A stretch of DNA of 64,000 bases, taken from NCBI RefSeq assembly GCF_021398735.1, contig NZ_CP090349.1, positions 3,739,001 through 3,803,000 on the forward strand. Reading direction: 5' to 3'. Of the stretch, positions 38,389 to 48,158 are shown piece after piece. The stretch comes from Methylobacterium oryzae. Its GTDB lineage: Bacteria > Pseudomonadota > Alphaproteobacteria > Rhizobiales > Beijerinckiaceae. The first letter of the stretch is position 1. Each line of letters starts with the position of its first letter. The position numbers and the translations under genes were made by a program. The notes below the pieces were generated by a model, which saw only the letters and a list, made by a program, of their open reading frames with translations, did no database searches and was not told the DNA's origin.

Positions 38389-39681
38389 ATGGATCGTTTG
38401 AACGCCATGGCGACGCCGTCGCTCGACAGCGCCCGCGCGGCCGATGCCGCGATCGAGAAGGCGCCGGATCTCCTCCCCGAGGCGCTGCCCGGCCGCCGCC
38501 CCTCGCTGGTCGGCCTGACCCGCGACGCCCTCAAGGCACAGCTCATCGGCATGGGCGTGCCCGAGCGCGAGAGCCGGATGCGCGCCGGCCAGGTCTGGCA
38601 CTGGGTCAATTTCCGCGGGGCGTCCGACTTCGCCGAGATGACCAACGTCGGCAAGGCGCTGAAGGCGCAGCTCGCCGAGCACTTCACCCTAGAGCGGCCG
38701 GAGGTGGCGAGCCGGCAGGTCTCGCGCGACGGCACCCGCAAGTGGCTCCTGCGCATGGCGCCGACCAACCGGCAGGAGCACAACCGCGGCGCCGAGATCG
38801 AGTGCGTCTACATTCCGGGGCCCGACCGCGGCACGCTTTGCGTGTCCTCCCAGGTCGGCTGCACGCTGACCTGCTCGTTCTGCCACACCGGCACGCAGCG
38901 CCTCGTGCGCAACCTCTCGGCGGCCGAGATCGTGCAGCAGCTCGTCACCGCCCGGGACGAGCTCGGCGACTGGCCCGGCCAGATGCCAAGCCGCGACGCC
39001 GGCGGCTCCGGCGAGGTCGGCCGGCTCGTGACCAACATCGTGTTCATGGGCATGGGCGAGCCCCTCTACAACCTCGACGCCGTGGTCGACGCTGTCGGGG
39101 TGATGTCGGACCAGGAGGGGCTCGCCCTGTCCCGCCGCCGGATCACGGTCTCGACGTCGGGGGTCGTGCCGCAGATCCCGCGGCTCGGCGAGCAGGCCAA
39201 CGCCATGCTGGCGATCTCGCTCCACGCCGTGCGCGACGACCTGCGCGACGACCTGGTGCCGCTCAACCGGAAATACCCGATCGCCGAGCTGCTCGCGGCC
39301 TGCCGGGCCTATCCGGGCCTGAGCAACGCCCGCCGGATCACCTTCGAGTACGTGATGCTGAAGGGCGTCAACGATTCGGACGCGGACGCGCGGGAGCTGG
39401 TCCGCCTGCTCAAGGGCATCCCGGCCAAGATCAACCTGATCCCGTTCAACCCCTGGCCGGGCAGCCGCTACGAGTGCTCGGACTGGGACCGGATCGAGCG
39501 CTTCTCCGAGATCGTGTTCAACGCCGGCTACGCCTCGCCGGTCCGCACGCCCCGGGGCCGGGACATCCTGGCGGCCTGCGGACAGCTCAAGAGCGAGACC
39601 GAGAAGCTGCGCGCTCGCGCCCGGCTGATGCAGGAGGAAGGCATCGGCGTGGAGAGTTTTTACGCCGGCGCCGACGACTGA
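38389..39681 (+). CDS. rlmN: 23S rRNA (A2503) / tRNA (A37) C2-methyltransferase RlmN
   Basis: A 430-residue radical SAM enzyme that makes 2-methyladenosine. The cluster-binding CxxxCxxC is Cys158, Cys162 and Cys165 in [44 protein letters not shown] and [11 protein letters not shown] are typical, and the C-terminal region with the catalytic second cysteine (DILAACGQL) is intact. The start is uncertain between ATG 38389 and ATG 38407. Confidence 0.95.
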   Translation: MDRLNAMATPSLDSARAADAAIEKAPDLLPEALPGRRPSLVGLTRDALKAQLIGMGVPERESRMRAGQVWHWVNFRGASDFAEMTNVGKALKAQLAEHFTLERPEVASRQVSRDGTRKWLLRMAPTNRQEHNRGAEIECVYIPGPDRGTLCVSSQVGCTLTCSFCHTGTQRLVRNLSAAEIVQQLVTARDELGDWPGQMPSRDAGGSGEVGRLVTNIVFMGMGEPLYNLDAVVDAVGVMSDQEGLALSRRRITVSTSGVVPQIPRLGEQANAMLAISLHAVRDDLRDDLVPLNRKYPIAELLAACRAYPGLSNARRITFEYVMLKGVNDSDADARELVRLLKGIPAKINLIPFNPWPGSRYECSDWDRIERFSEIVFNAGYASPVRTPRGRDILAACGQLKSETEKLRARARLMQEEGIGVESFYAGADD

Positions 39682-39686
39682 CACCC

Positions 39687-39777
39687 GTCTTTGCGAGCGC
39701 AGCGAAGCAATCCAGAGAAGCGCCACGCGCACAGATGGCGCGCAGCCCTGGGTCGCTTCGCTGCGCTCGCGATGACG
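39687..39777. repeat. Palindromic interspersed repeat, family 1 copy C
   Basis: GTCTTTGCGAGCGCAGCGAAG at the left and CGCTTCGCTGCGCTCGCGAT at the right are complementary arms. It begins 6 bases after the rlmN stop and ends 8 bases before the converging MscS-type gene, so it fills the whole gap. Confidence 0.88.
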
Positions 39778-39784
39778 AGGTGGC

Positions 39785-40909
39785 TCACGCCGCAAACCGC
39801 CGCTCCTCCGCACGGCGAAGCGGCATCTCCGCGGCCCCGACCCATTCCGTGCGGTGCCGCGGCAGGGCCTCGGGGTGCTCGGCCTGGAGCCACGTGATCA
39901 TCGCCTCGCGGACCACGCAGCGCAGGTCCCAGGCCTGGGGCGCGTTGCGGGCGCTGACCAGCATCCGGATCTCGATCGTCGCTTCCTTCGCGTCCGAGAC
40001 CTGAAGGTTGACCACCTTGCCGTCCCACAGGGGCGTGGCCCCGGCGATCTCGGCGAGCTTCTCGCGCATCGCCGCGACCGGCGCCCGGTGGTCGACGTAG
40101 ACGAACACGCTGCCGATCAGCGAGGCGCCGTCGCGGGTCCAGTTCTGGAACGGCTTCTGGATGAAGTAGGTCAGCGGCAGGACCAGCCGGCGCCAGTCCC
40201 AGAGGCGGACCACCACGTAGGTCGCGGTGATCTCCTCGACCCAGCCCCACTCGTTCTCGACGATGATCGCGTCCTCGATCCGGATCGGCTGGGTGATGGC
40301 GATCTGGATACCGGCCACGAGGTTCGACAGGACCGGCTGCATGGCGAGACCGAGGACGAGGCCCGCCGCGCCCGCCGAGGCGAGCAGGCTGACGCCGTAC
40401 TGGCGCACCGGCTCGAAGGTCATCAGCGCCACAGACAGGGTGACGAGCGCCACCAGCGTCACGCCGGCCCGCTCCAGGATGCGCATCTGCGTGAAGTGCT
40501 TGCGCGCCAGGAGGTTGTCCTCGGCGTCGAGCTTGAACCGCCGCAGGTAGATCACCGTGGCGATGTGCAGCGCCGTGGCGCAGCACCAGCCGGTCAGCGT
40601 CACGAAGGCCACCAGCAGGATCTGGTTGAGGGCGATCCGCACCTCCCAGGACAGGTGCACGGTGGTCGAGGCGAGGCTGATCGCCACCACGATCAGGCCG
40701 AGGCGGCTCGGCCCGCGGGTACGCGACACCAGCGAGCGCCAGAACAGGCTCTTGGTCGCGACCGCCCGCTTCATCGCCCGGTAGACGATCCCGTGCAGGG
40801 GCATCACCACGGCGCAGCAGGCGACGATGAGGATCAGGCTCTCGGCCCACCACGGCAGGTAGGCCAGCGCGCGGGCTGCGGAGCCGGCGAGCGCGTCGAG
40901 GTCCGGCAT
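39785..40909 (-). CDS. MscS family mechanosensitive ion channel protein
   Basis: A 374-residue inner-membrane channel. Four or so hydrophobic segments lead to the pore helix (VSLLASAGAAGLVLGLAMQ), then the beta domain LVAGIQIAITQPIRIEDAIIV and a cytoplasmic alpha/beta domain (IGSVFVYVDH ... ). It should open under hypo-osmotic stress. The ATG at 40909 has GTGGAG 9-14 bases upstream; a GTG at 40924 would consume that site. Confidence 0.9.
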   Translation of the reverse strand: MPDLDALAGSAARALAYLPWWAESLILIVACCAVVMPLHGIVYRAMKRAVATKSLFWRSLVSRTRGPSRLGLIVVAISLASTTVHLSWEVRIALNQILLVAFVTLTGWCCATALHIATVIYLRRFKLDAEDNLLARKHFTQMRILERAGVTLVALVTLSVALMTFEPVRQYGVSLLASAGAAGLVLGLAMQPVLSNLVAGIQIAITQPIRIEDAIIVENEWGWVEEITATYVVVRLWDWRRLVLPLTYFIQKPFQNWTRDGASLIGSVFVYVDHRAPVAAMREKLAEIAGATPLWDGKVVNLQVSDAKEATIEIRMLVSARNAPQAWDLRCVVREAMITWLQAEHPEALPRHRTEWVGAAEMPLRRAEERRFAA

Positions 40910-41068
40910 CGGGCATCGCTCCACGGGTTCCGAACGGGACCTGTGGGAATGGGTGGGCGCTCGCGGCGGTTCCGCAGCGCACCATGTGCCCGCCGCAACG
41001 CAGCAGCCCGGCCCGGCGGGTTGCGCCGTGACGTCCTAGTCGGATCCGGACGACGGCCTCCGCACCAC

Positions 41069-41161
41069 CGTCGTTGCGAGCGCAGCGAAGCAATCCAGGG
41101 TAGCGCCACGCTCACCGATGGCGCGCTGTCCTGGGTCGCTTCGCTGCGCTCGCGATGACGG
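41069..41161. repeat. Palindromic interspersed repeat, family 1 copy D
   Basis: Arms TTGCGAGCGCAGCGAAGCAA and CGCTTCGCTGCGCTCGCGAT. It lies between the MscS-type gene start and the alpha-2-macroglobulin stop, both on the minus strand, 36 bases past the macroglobulin stop, and could act as its terminator. Confidence 0.88.
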
Positions 41162-41196
41162 GCGGGAGCACCGATCGAAGCGTCCGAACGCCCGCC

Positions 41197-44100
41197 CTAC
41201 TTCGCCGCCCCGACCGTCACGCTGCCCGAGGCGGTCCGGCCGAACCGCGCCGGCCGGTACATGTCCTCCACGGTGGCGCCCGGATGGACGTAGGTGCCGG
41301 GCGAGACCGCCCGCACCGTGTAGGCCACCGTGAAGAAGGCCGACTGGCTCGGGTCGCGGTCGTAGGCGGCTACGAAGCGGTCGTCCCGGAACTCGGTGTG
41401 GACCGGCTGCACGTCGGACTTGGCGAAGGCGAGCCCCTGGAGGGCGTCGGCGTCGAGGAGCTTCGGATTGTCGATCTCCAGCCCCGCCGGCAGCGGGTCG
41501 ACCAAGAGGAGCCGCGCCGCCTCCGCCTTGGCCTCGGTGACCTTGAGCACCACCACCAGCCTGTCGTTCTGGCGCAGGCCGCTCGCCGGATCGACGACGC
41601 TGCCGTCGAGGCGGCGGAAGCTGCGCTCGATCGTGTAGCCCTGCTGCGCCGCCGGCTCCGGCACCAGGGGGCTGCCGTTGACGGTCACGGCCACCTGCAC
41701 AGGCGCGCGGCCGGTATTGGTGAGCTGAACGCCCCGGTCGGCCAGGGCCGCCTCCCGATAGACCCGGGCCAGCAGGCCGGTCTGCGGGGCGCCGTCCAGT
41801 GTGAACGAGAGGGCGCCCGCCTCGTTCGACAGGCTCTCGGCGGCGAGCACCAGCCAAGCATTCTCCTGCGTGCTCGTCGAGCGCTCGGATTGCTGCTCCT
41901 CGCCGAGCACGGAAGCCGCAGGGCCCAGCGCCCCCTGCGCCAGCCCGCTCTCGGCGGCGAGCGTGATCAGCCCGGCCCCGTCGCGCAGGCGGGAGCCGTA
42001 ATCGGCGCGGTAGACACCCTTGTCGCGCTCGGCGCGCAGGACCGTGAGCGCCGCTTCCATGGTCTTGGCGGCCCGGCCGCGGTCGCCGAGCAGGGCCAGG
42101 GCGGCGGCGAGCTGCGCGCGCCCGAGGGCGGAGGAGAAGTCCCCGATCTTGGTGTCGGCGAGGTAGCGCAGGTCGCCCATCACCGGCCGGCCGTTCCGGG
42201 CGAGCACGTAGGCCGCGTAGGCGAGGTCGGCGCCGCCGTTGCGCACCTCGGTGGCGTTGGCCACCGCGTTGCGCAGGTAGTCGAGGGCCTGGGTGAAGGC
42301 CTTCTGCGGCACCGCGAAGCCGCGCTCGCGGGCGCGGGTCAGGAAGTCGGTCACGTAGGCGTCGAGCCAGAGGTCGCTCGACCCCTGCGCCGACCACAGG
42401 CCGAAATCGCCGCTCGAATCCTGGCGGGCGAGCAGGCGCTCGATCGATTCGCGCACCCTTTCGTCCGCGCCCGCGTCGATGGCGAGCTTCTCCAGGGCCG
42501 CGAGCTTGTTGACATAGAGCAGCGGCATCGCCCGGCTCACCACCTGCTCGGAGCAGCCGTAGGGATAGCGGTCGAGCGCCCGGAGCAGGGCCGCCACGTC
42601 GACCCCCGGCAGGGCCGTGGCCGAGAGCGAGACGCTGCCGGTGCCCGGCTGCAGGTCGGCGAGGAGGTCCGACGTCAGCGTCAGGTTCGCCCCCGGGTCG
42701 AGGCTGCGCACCGAGCGGCGCAGCAGGGCGCCGGTCCCCGGCGAGATCCCCAGTGCGAAGCTCTGGTTCAGGGCGGCCGGAAGGCCGGGCCCCGACAGGG
42801 CGAGGTCGAGGCGGGCCGTGCCCGGTCCGGCGGCGGTGAGCGGGATCGCGAACTGTCCCTTGGCGCCGGCCTCCAGCCGCAGCGTCTGGCGCAACGCGCT
42901 CGCGCCGACCACCACAGGGCCGGTCGGGCTCAGGTCAACCGTGTACTCGCCCGCCTGCCCCTCGACGTTGTCGAGGGCCACGAACAGGCGCGAGCGGTCG
43001 CCGGTGTCGAGGAAGCGCGGGAGCGTGGCGCTGAGCACGACCGGATCGCGGATGATCACGTCGGCCTGGGCCTGCCCGACCCGGTCGCCGCTCCAGGCGG
43101 TGACCATGACGCGGCCGGTGCCGTTGAAGGCCGGGATCGGGAAGGTGACGCTGGCCGCGCCGTCCGACCCCACGGTCACCACGCCGGAGTAGAGCGCCAG
43201 CGGCGCCTGGGTCGGCGGGGAATCGGCCAGTTCGCCGCCGCCCGCGTCGCCGCCGGAGCGGATCGCCCCGGCCGAGCCCTGCATGCCGTCGATCAGGTAG
43301 CCGTAGAGGTCGCGGACCTCCGGCCCGAGCGCCCGCTGGCCGAGGAAGTACTGGGTCGGGTCCGGCGCCGCGTAGCGGGTCAGGTTGAGGATGCCGACAT
43401 CGATCAGCGCCACGGTGATCCGCGCCGGCTCGCCGGCCTTCAGCCCGGTGAGTTGGACCGGCAGGGTCAGGTCCTGGCGCGGGCGCGCCCGCTCCGGCGC
43501 CTTCAGGGCGACCCCGAGGCTGCGCCGCTCCCGGTCGACCGAGAACCACGCCAGGCCCAGCGCCCGGCCGGGCAGGCGCTTGGCCGCTTGGTCGAGGGGC
43601 CGGTAGGCGGTGGCCACCAGGTAGGCGCCGGCGCCCCACTCGGCCTTCACCGGAATGCTGACTGTTGTGCCGCCCTCCGGCACGCTGACTTCCAGGGTCT
43701 GGTGCACGCGGTCGCTGACGACCATCAGGCTGGCCTGACCCTTGAACTTCGGGCTGAGCTTGGCCCGCAGCGTGTCGCCGGCCGCGTAGGCGGCCTTATC
43801 GAGGGTCAGGTCGAGGAGGTCCGGCGCCTCTGCGGTCTCGGAGCCGCCCCAGCCCACCTCGAAGCCGAGGCTCGCACCCGCCTCCGGGGCGCCCGCGGTC
43901 GAGACCTCCAGCCGGTAGCGGCCGAGGCCGACCGGCGCCTCGATCCGGCTCGGGCCGGCGGCCGTGAGGTCGACGGTGCCGCTGGCGACGCGCCGCGCGG
44001 ACTTGACCGCCTCGAACGACCAGCGCCCGTCCGCCCGGTACCACTGGTAGGAGGAGTCGATCCGCGACAGGGTCCAGCTCACGCCCGGCCGGGCCAGGAG

Positions 44101-46503
44101 CGCCCCGTCGGGGCGCGCGAACACCACGTCGAAGCCCGCGATCCCGCCCTCCTTGAGGTCGGTGAAGCCCTTGCGCAGGGCGAGGACCGGGCTCGCCGGG
44201 AGGATCGGCAGGGTCAGGCTGCGCGACAGCGCCCGGCCGCCGGGCTCGCCGACCGCCAGCGTGATCTTCGCCTCCAGCGCCCGCGGCGCCGCGACCTGGG
44301 GCACCGGCACCGTGACGGTGGCACCGCCCTGCGCGTTCGTGGTGGCGTGGTCTTGCAACTCCTGGGTCGTCGGCTCCACGGCCTCGTCGTCGAGACCGAT
44401 GGAATAAGTCTCCAGTCCCTTGATGCCGCTGGTGGCCGCCGCCTGCACGGTCACGCTGCCCGACACGTCGAGATCGGAGCCCGGGGCGCCGTAGAGGTAG
44501 CGGGCGGCGACGTCGACCTGGGCGGCCTCACCCCGGTTCAGGGCCACCTGCCGGGCCTTGAGGGTCACCTCCAGCCGCTCGGGGACGTAATCCTCCACGA
44601 GGAAGCTGGTCTCGCCGATCGCGGGCGCCTTCGGGTCCGTGTAGGCGGAGACCCGCCACGTGCCGTGCATCGCCCCCGACAGGAGCGGCAGCGGCAGGGC
44701 CCGGCCGCCAAGCCCCTGGTCGGGCACCGAGACGCGCCGGTACTCGACGCCGTCCGGCCGCTTGACCACCAGGGTCAGCGGCAGGTCCGGCACGGCGGCG
44801 CCGCGGGGGTCGCGCAGCAGGGCGGTGAGCTGGACGGTCTCGCCCGTGCGGTAGACCCCGCGCTCCGGGAACAGGTAGGCGTCGAGGCCGCCGGTCTCGG
44901 GCCGTCCCTTCACGCCGCGGTCGGTGAGGTCGAAGGCGCCGAGGTTGAGGTCGAGGAAGCCGTAATCGCCGCCCGCCTGGGCGACCACGAGGCTCGGCGC
45001 CAGGCCGCCCTCCCCGCGGGCGAGCCCGGGATCGAAGGCGACGTGGCCCTGCGCGTCCGTGGTCCGGGTGCCCAGCACCTCGTTGTTGCGGGCAACCAGC
45101 CGGATCTCGGCGCCCGGCATCACCTGCGCGGAGGCGAGCGAGCGCAGGACCACGGTGACCCCGTCCCGGCCCTTGGTGGCGGTGAGCCCCAGGTCGGAGA
45201 CCACGAACCACTGGGTCGCCTGGGTGTCGTACTCCTCGTCGGCGGCGGCCGTGCCGGAGGGGCGGGCCAGCATCACGTAGAGGCCGGGCTCGAGCTTGCC
45301 CACGGCCTGGAGGACCGGGAAGGCGGTGACGGCCTCCTGGTTCAGCTCGGCCTTGGCGGTGTCGAGGGTGCCCTTCCAGACGCGCTGACCCTTCTCGGAC
45401 GCGATCGTCCGGGCGGTGGACCCGCTGAGCTGGCCCAGGAAATCCTCCGACCGCAGGGTCGGCAGCAGGCCGCGATCGCCGATCCGCAGCACCTCGACGT
45501 CGAGCTTGGGCGCGTTCACCGAGACCAGGGGCACGCCCGCCTGGCCGGTCCGGGGCAGGACGTAGTTGCGCCCGGTGAAGCGCACCTGCGGGGCGCGGTC
45601 GCGGACGTAGATCTCGTAATCGGCGGCCTTGAGCAGGCTCTCGCCGACCGCGGAGGGCAGGCCCTGGCGGACCACGATGGCGTAGCGGCCGCCGTGCTTG
45701 AGCCCGTCGACGCAGACCTGGGAGCCCTCCCCGGTCACGGCGGCCGCGCTGCTGCCGGAGACGGCCACGAAGGGGGCGTAGTCGGTCTTGGGGCGGATCG
45801 CCTCCGAGAAGGTGAAGCAGGCCCGGGGAGCGGCCGCGTCGGAATCGACCTTGTAGTCGAGGATGCGGAAGCCGTGCTGCGCCCGCACGGTCTCGTAGGT
45901 CTCCCGGACCGAACCGGTCTCGGCCAGGGCGAGGCTCGCCGCGTAGGCGTCGAGCGCCGGGCGCCAGGATTCCTGCTCGGCCTCGGCGGCGCCGAGCGCC
46001 GCCAGCGCGGCCGCGGCGTCGGCCGCCGTGCCGGCGCGCTCGTAGGCGCGGTAGGCGGCGGCCGTCACCCGCCCGCGCAGGCGCGACCGGCCCTGGTAGT
46101 CGTTGTCCTCGAGGGCACCCAGGGCCGCCGCGGCCCCCCGGGCATAGGCCTGCCAGTTGCGCGCGTCGGCGGGATCGGCCGCCACCGCGGCGGTCAAAGG
46201 CGCCAGCGCCTCGTCGGGCTTGTCGGCGGCGAGCAGGGCCAGCCCGGCCGCGCGGGACTGGCCGGCGGGCCGCAGCGGGCCCCCGGCCTCCGCCTTCAGC
46301 GCGGTCTCCAGGCGGACCGCCGCGCTGGCGAGGTCGGCCCGGACGAAGGTCCTGGTGAACGGCGCGGCGACGGCCGTCGCCGGGCGGGGCGCGGTGCGGG
46401 CCGCAGGTGGGGACAGGGCTGGCGCGGTCTGGGCGAGGGCCGGATTGCTGGTGATCCCTCCGAGGAGCGCCAGGGCACCCGCGAGCCGTCCGAGCCGCGC
46501 CAT
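41197..46503 (-). CDS. Thioester-containing bacterial alpha-2-macroglobulin
   Basis: A very large exported protein (1768 residues). Such proteins trap proteases in the periplasm after a bait region is cut, using a reactive thioester. A signal peptide ends NPALA before QTAP; there is no lipobox cysteine, so unlike E. coli YfhM it is probably soluble or otherwise anchored. MG-type beta domains with the repeated VYRTGETVQLTALLRDPRG-type motif fill the first 800 residues. The thioester motif YGCSEQ is at about 1315-1320, followed by the alpha-alpha toroid (NKLAALEKLAIDAG). The PbpC partner gene often found next door is not in the window. ATG at 46503 with GGGGAACAGG upstream. Confidence 0.92.
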   Translation of the reverse strand: MARLGRLAGALALLGGITSNPALAQTAPALSPPAARTAPRPATAVAAPFTRTFVRADLASAAVRLETALKAEAGGPLRPAGQSRAAGLALLAADKPDEALAPLTAAVAADPADARNWQAYARGAAAALGALEDNDYQGRSRLRGRVTAAAYRAYERAGTAADAAAALAALGAAEAEQESWRPALDAYAASLALAETGSVRETYETVRAQHGFRILDYKVDSDAAAPRACFTFSEAIRPKTDYAPFVAVSGSSAAAVTGEGSQVCVDGLKHGGRYAIVVRQGLPSAVGESLLKAADYEIYVRDRAPQVRFTGRNYVLPRTGQAGVPLVSVNAPKLDVEVLRIGDRGLLPTLRSEDFLGQLSGSTARTIASEKGQRVWKGTLDTAKAELNQEAVTAFPVLQAVGKLEPGLYVMLARPSGTAAADEEYDTQATQWFVVSDLGLTATKGRDGVTVVLRSLASAQVMPGAEIRLVARNNEVLGTRTTDAQGHVAFDPGLARGEGGLAPSLVVAQAGGDYGFLDLNLGAFDLTDRGVKGRPETGGLDAYLFPERGVYRTGETVQLTALLRDPRGAAVPDLPLTLVVKRPDGVEYRRVSVPDQGLGGRALPLPLLSGAMHGTWRVSAYTDPKAPAIGETSFLVEDYVPERLEVTLKARQVALNRGEAAQVDVAARYLYGAPGSDLDVSGSVTVQAAATSGIKGLETYSIGLDDEAVEPTTQELQDHATTNAQGGATVTVPVPQVAAPRALEAKITLAVGEPGGRALSRSLTLPILPASPVLALRKGFTDLKEGGIAGFDVVFARPDGALLARPGVSWTLSRIDSSYQWYRADGRWSFEAVKSARRVASGTVDLTAAGPSRIEAPVGLGRYRLEVSTAGAPEAGASLGFEVGWGGSETAEAPDLLDLTLDKAAYAAGDTLRAKLSPKFKGQASLMVVSDRVHQTLEVSVPEGGTTVSIPVKAEWGAGAYLVATAYRPLDQAAKRLPGRALGLAWFSVDRERRSLGVALKAPERARPRQDLTLPVQLTGLKAGEPARITVALIDVGILNLTRYAAPDPTQYFLGQRALGPEVRDLYGYLIDGMQGSAGAIRSGGDAGGGELADSPPTQAPLALYSGVVTVGSDGAASVTFPIPAFNGTGRVMVTAWSGDRVGQAQADVIIRDPVVLSATLPRFLDTGDRSRLFVALDNVEGQAGEYTVDLSPTGPVVVGASALRQTLRLEAGAKGQFAIPLTAAGPGTARLDLALSGPGLPAALNQSFALGISPGTGALLRRSVRSLDPGANLTLTSDLLADLQPGTGSVSLSATALPGVDVAALLRALDRYPYGCSEQVVSRAMPLLYVNKLAALEKLAIDAGADERVRESIERLLARQDSSGDFGLWSAQGSSDLWLDAYVTDFLTRARERGFAVPQKAFTQALDYLRNAVANATEVRNGGADLAYAAYVLARNGRPVMGDLRYLADTKIGDFSSALGRAQLAAALALLGDRGRAAKTMEAALTVLRAERDKGVYRADYGSRLRDGAGLITLAAESGLAQGALGPAASVLGEEQQSERSTSTQENAWLVLAAESLSNEAGALSFTLDGAPQTGLLARVYREAALADRGVQLTNTGRAPVQVAVTVNGSPLVPEPAAQQGYTIERSFRRLDGSVVDPASGLRQNDRLVVVLKVTEAKAEAARLLLVDPLPAGLEIDNPKLLDADALQGLAFAKSDVQPVHTEFRDDRFVAAYDRDPSQSAFFTVAYTVRAVSPGTYVHPGATVEDMYRPARFGRTASGSVTVGAAK

Positions 46504-46629
46504 CAGCCTGTTCCCCACCCGCAATCCCGATGATTCGTCCCGGGTCCCGTCGCGCCGGAGCCTAGCACCGGCGGTCGGGCTCGCAACGCTTCGGATCGCT
46601 GTAGGCCCTGCCCGGCCTCGCGCCGAGGC

Positions 46630-46929
46630 TCAGAACGCCTTCAGCACCTGCTCGGCATGCTCGACGGCGACGGGGCCGGCGAAGCAGTGGGAGACCAGGG
46701 CGCGGTAATCCTGCCAGGGCTGCGAGCCGGTGAAGTCCTTGGTGTGGGCCTCCAGCGTGTCCCAGTGGATCAGCAGGCGGTAGCGCTGCGGATGCTCGAT
46801 CGAGCGCCGGACCTCGAAGTGCCGGCAGCCCTTGGCCTGCTTGAAGATCGCCGAGGCCTCGGCGATGCCCTTCTCGAACTCGGCCTCGAGGCCGGGCTTG
46901 ATCTCGATCTGCGCGATTTCGAGGATCAT
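46630..46929 (-). CDS. Antibiotic biosynthesis monooxygenase (ABM) domain protein
   Basis: A 99-residue single ABM domain with a ferredoxin-like fold. EIAQIEIKPGLEAEFEKGIAE, KGCRHFEVRRSIEHPQRYRLLI and the final W-x-x-L...HTKDF segment are typical. Family members include cofactor-free oxygenases and haem-binding proteins; this one's substrate is unknown. It precedes the alpha-2-macroglobulin gene on the same strand and directly follows the Kdo hydroxylase remnant. Confidence 0.85.
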   Translation of the reverse strand: MILEIAQIEIKPGLEAEFEKGIAEASAIFKQAKGCRHFEVRRSIEHPQRYRLLIHWDTLEAHTKDFTGSQPWQDYRALVSHCFAGPVAVEHAEQVLKAF

Positions 46930-46945
46930 CGGTGCGGTTCCTGTC

Positions 46946-47366
46946 TCAGGTGCTAAGGGCGCGGCCGAGCTTGGCCGCGAGGATGCGCTGCGGGCTTAAG
47001 GTGGGGTCGGCCTGGGCGGCGACCGGCAGGTAGGCGGTCTGCTCCAGCATGTAGCGGCCGCCCATGGCGCCGTGCATCACGAGGTCCGAGAGGGTCCCGG
47101 GTGAAGGCGGGGTGGCGGATCAGCAGCCGGCGCAGGAACTCCTGCACCTCCGGCGTGCCGGCCGCGCCGCGCAGCTCGGCGGCCGCGCCGCGGATGCTGA
47201 CGTTCTCGGCCCTGCCGTCCGCGAAGGGTCGCTCGGTGAACCGGCGCTCGAACGCGCTGAACGGGAAGGGCAGATCGGGGAACAGCAGCACCGCCGCGGC
47301 CCCCAGCCCCCGCGCCCGGGAGCCGGACGCCTCGCCGGGGACAATTCTGCGGATCGGGGTGATCAT
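46946..47366 (-). pseudogene. Kdo hydroxylase (KdoO/Kdo3 type) remnant, internally deleted and frameshifted
   Basis: The N-terminal part (MITPIRRIVPGE ... GLGAAAVLLFPDLPFPFSAFERRFTERPFADGRAENVSI-like) resembles the start of the Fe/2-oxoglutarate Kdo 3-hydroxylase. About 90 codons in, near 47100, the frame is lost. A different frame then encodes TLSDLVMHGAMGGRYMLEQT and YLPVAAQADPTLSPQRILAA down to a stop at 46946-46948, which resembles the hydroxylase C-terminus. The middle of the protein (about 150 residues, including the metal-binding HxD) is missing. I infer a deletion plus frameshift. The homology is by recollection of the family, without a database search. Confidence 0.65.
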
Positions 47367-47572
47367 CGTCTGCGCGCCCGCGGCCGTCACGGTCCGGCTC
47401 CCTCTAGCGGAGCCGCCGGGGGGAGGCCAGGGACGCGCATTTCCGGTGGACGGCGGGTGTCATCCACCGGCGCGGCGGAGGGCACCCGCCGGATCGGCTT
47501 GCGCAACCGCTTCGTTCCCGGCACGTTCCCCGGCCAGCACCCGGCCCGAGAGCCCGGCGGAGGATGGCGCCG

Positions 47573-48022
47573 ATGGCGACCCTGAAGGAATTCGAGGAGG
47601 CCCTGCGCGAGCACGGCATGAACATGGCGCTGGCGCTGCTGGAGCGCCTGCGCGAACGCGACCGCGCCACCCGGACGGTGAAGCCCGCCCGGCGGCTGAC
47701 CGGACAGAAGATGACCCCGGAACTCGCCCGGGCGATCCTGGACCTGCACGCCACGACGGGCATGACCCAGCAGGAGATCGCCTTCAAGGTCGGGGTCAAC
47801 CAGGGCCGCGTGAACGAGGTGATCAAGCGCGGCAAGTGGCTGAGCGACGACCCGAACGCCCCGGAGGCCGTGGCCCGCGACAAGGCGGTGGCCCGGATGC
47901 GCGGCGACCCGAAGCCCAGGAAGGCGGCCGCCGCGCGCCCCGCCTCCGGGCGGGCCAAGGAGCGCAAGGCCGCGCCGCCGAAGGCGCGCAACCAGGGTCA
48001 GCTGGCTCTGGGGGATCTCTGA
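47573..48022 (+). CDS. Small helix-turn-helix protein with basic tail, 149 aa
   Basis: A 149-residue protein: an N-terminal helix-rich part (LKEFEEALREHGMNMALALLERL), then an apparent helix-turn-helix (TQQEIAFKVGVNQGRVNEVI, about residues 69-88) and a C-terminal stretch rich in Lys, Arg, Ala and Pro that could bind DNA nonspecifically. The exact role is unknown. GGAGG sits immediately before the first ATG (47564), so translation probably starts at the second ATG (47573) nine bases further. Converges with the OlsB-like gene across a family 1 repeat. Confidence 0.7.
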   Translation: MATLKEFEEALREHGMNMALALLERLRERDRATRTVKPARRLTGQKMTPELARAILDLHATTGMTQQEIAFKVGVNQGRVNEVIKRGKWLSDDPNAPEAVARDKAVARMRGDPKPRKAAAARPASGRAKERKAAPPKARNQGQLALGDL

Positions 48023-48036
48023 GGGGCTGCCGCGCC

Positions 48037-48127
48037 GTCGTCCTCGCGCGGAGCGAGGCAACCCAGGGCAGCGCGATTCTGCGAAAAGCGGCGACGCTGG
48101 ATCGCTCCGCTCCGCTCGCGAGGACGG
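48037..48127. repeat. Palindromic interspersed repeat, family 1 copy E (diverged)
   Basis: The arms are GTCCTCGCGCGGAGCGAGGC and CCGCTCCGCTCGCGAGGAC, a variant of the family 1 arms with GAGGAC replacing the usual end. It lies between the HTH gene stop (48022) and the converging OlsB-like gene stop (48159). Confidence 0.75.
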
Positions 48128-48158
48128 TGCGGGCTCCCGCCTCGGATGCCCCGCGCTC

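Noticed and set aside
41155..46533. A 1792-codon plus-strand open frame
   Set aside because: It is a shadow of the alpha-2-macroglobulin gene; its product is Arg/Gly/Ala-rich with no domain.
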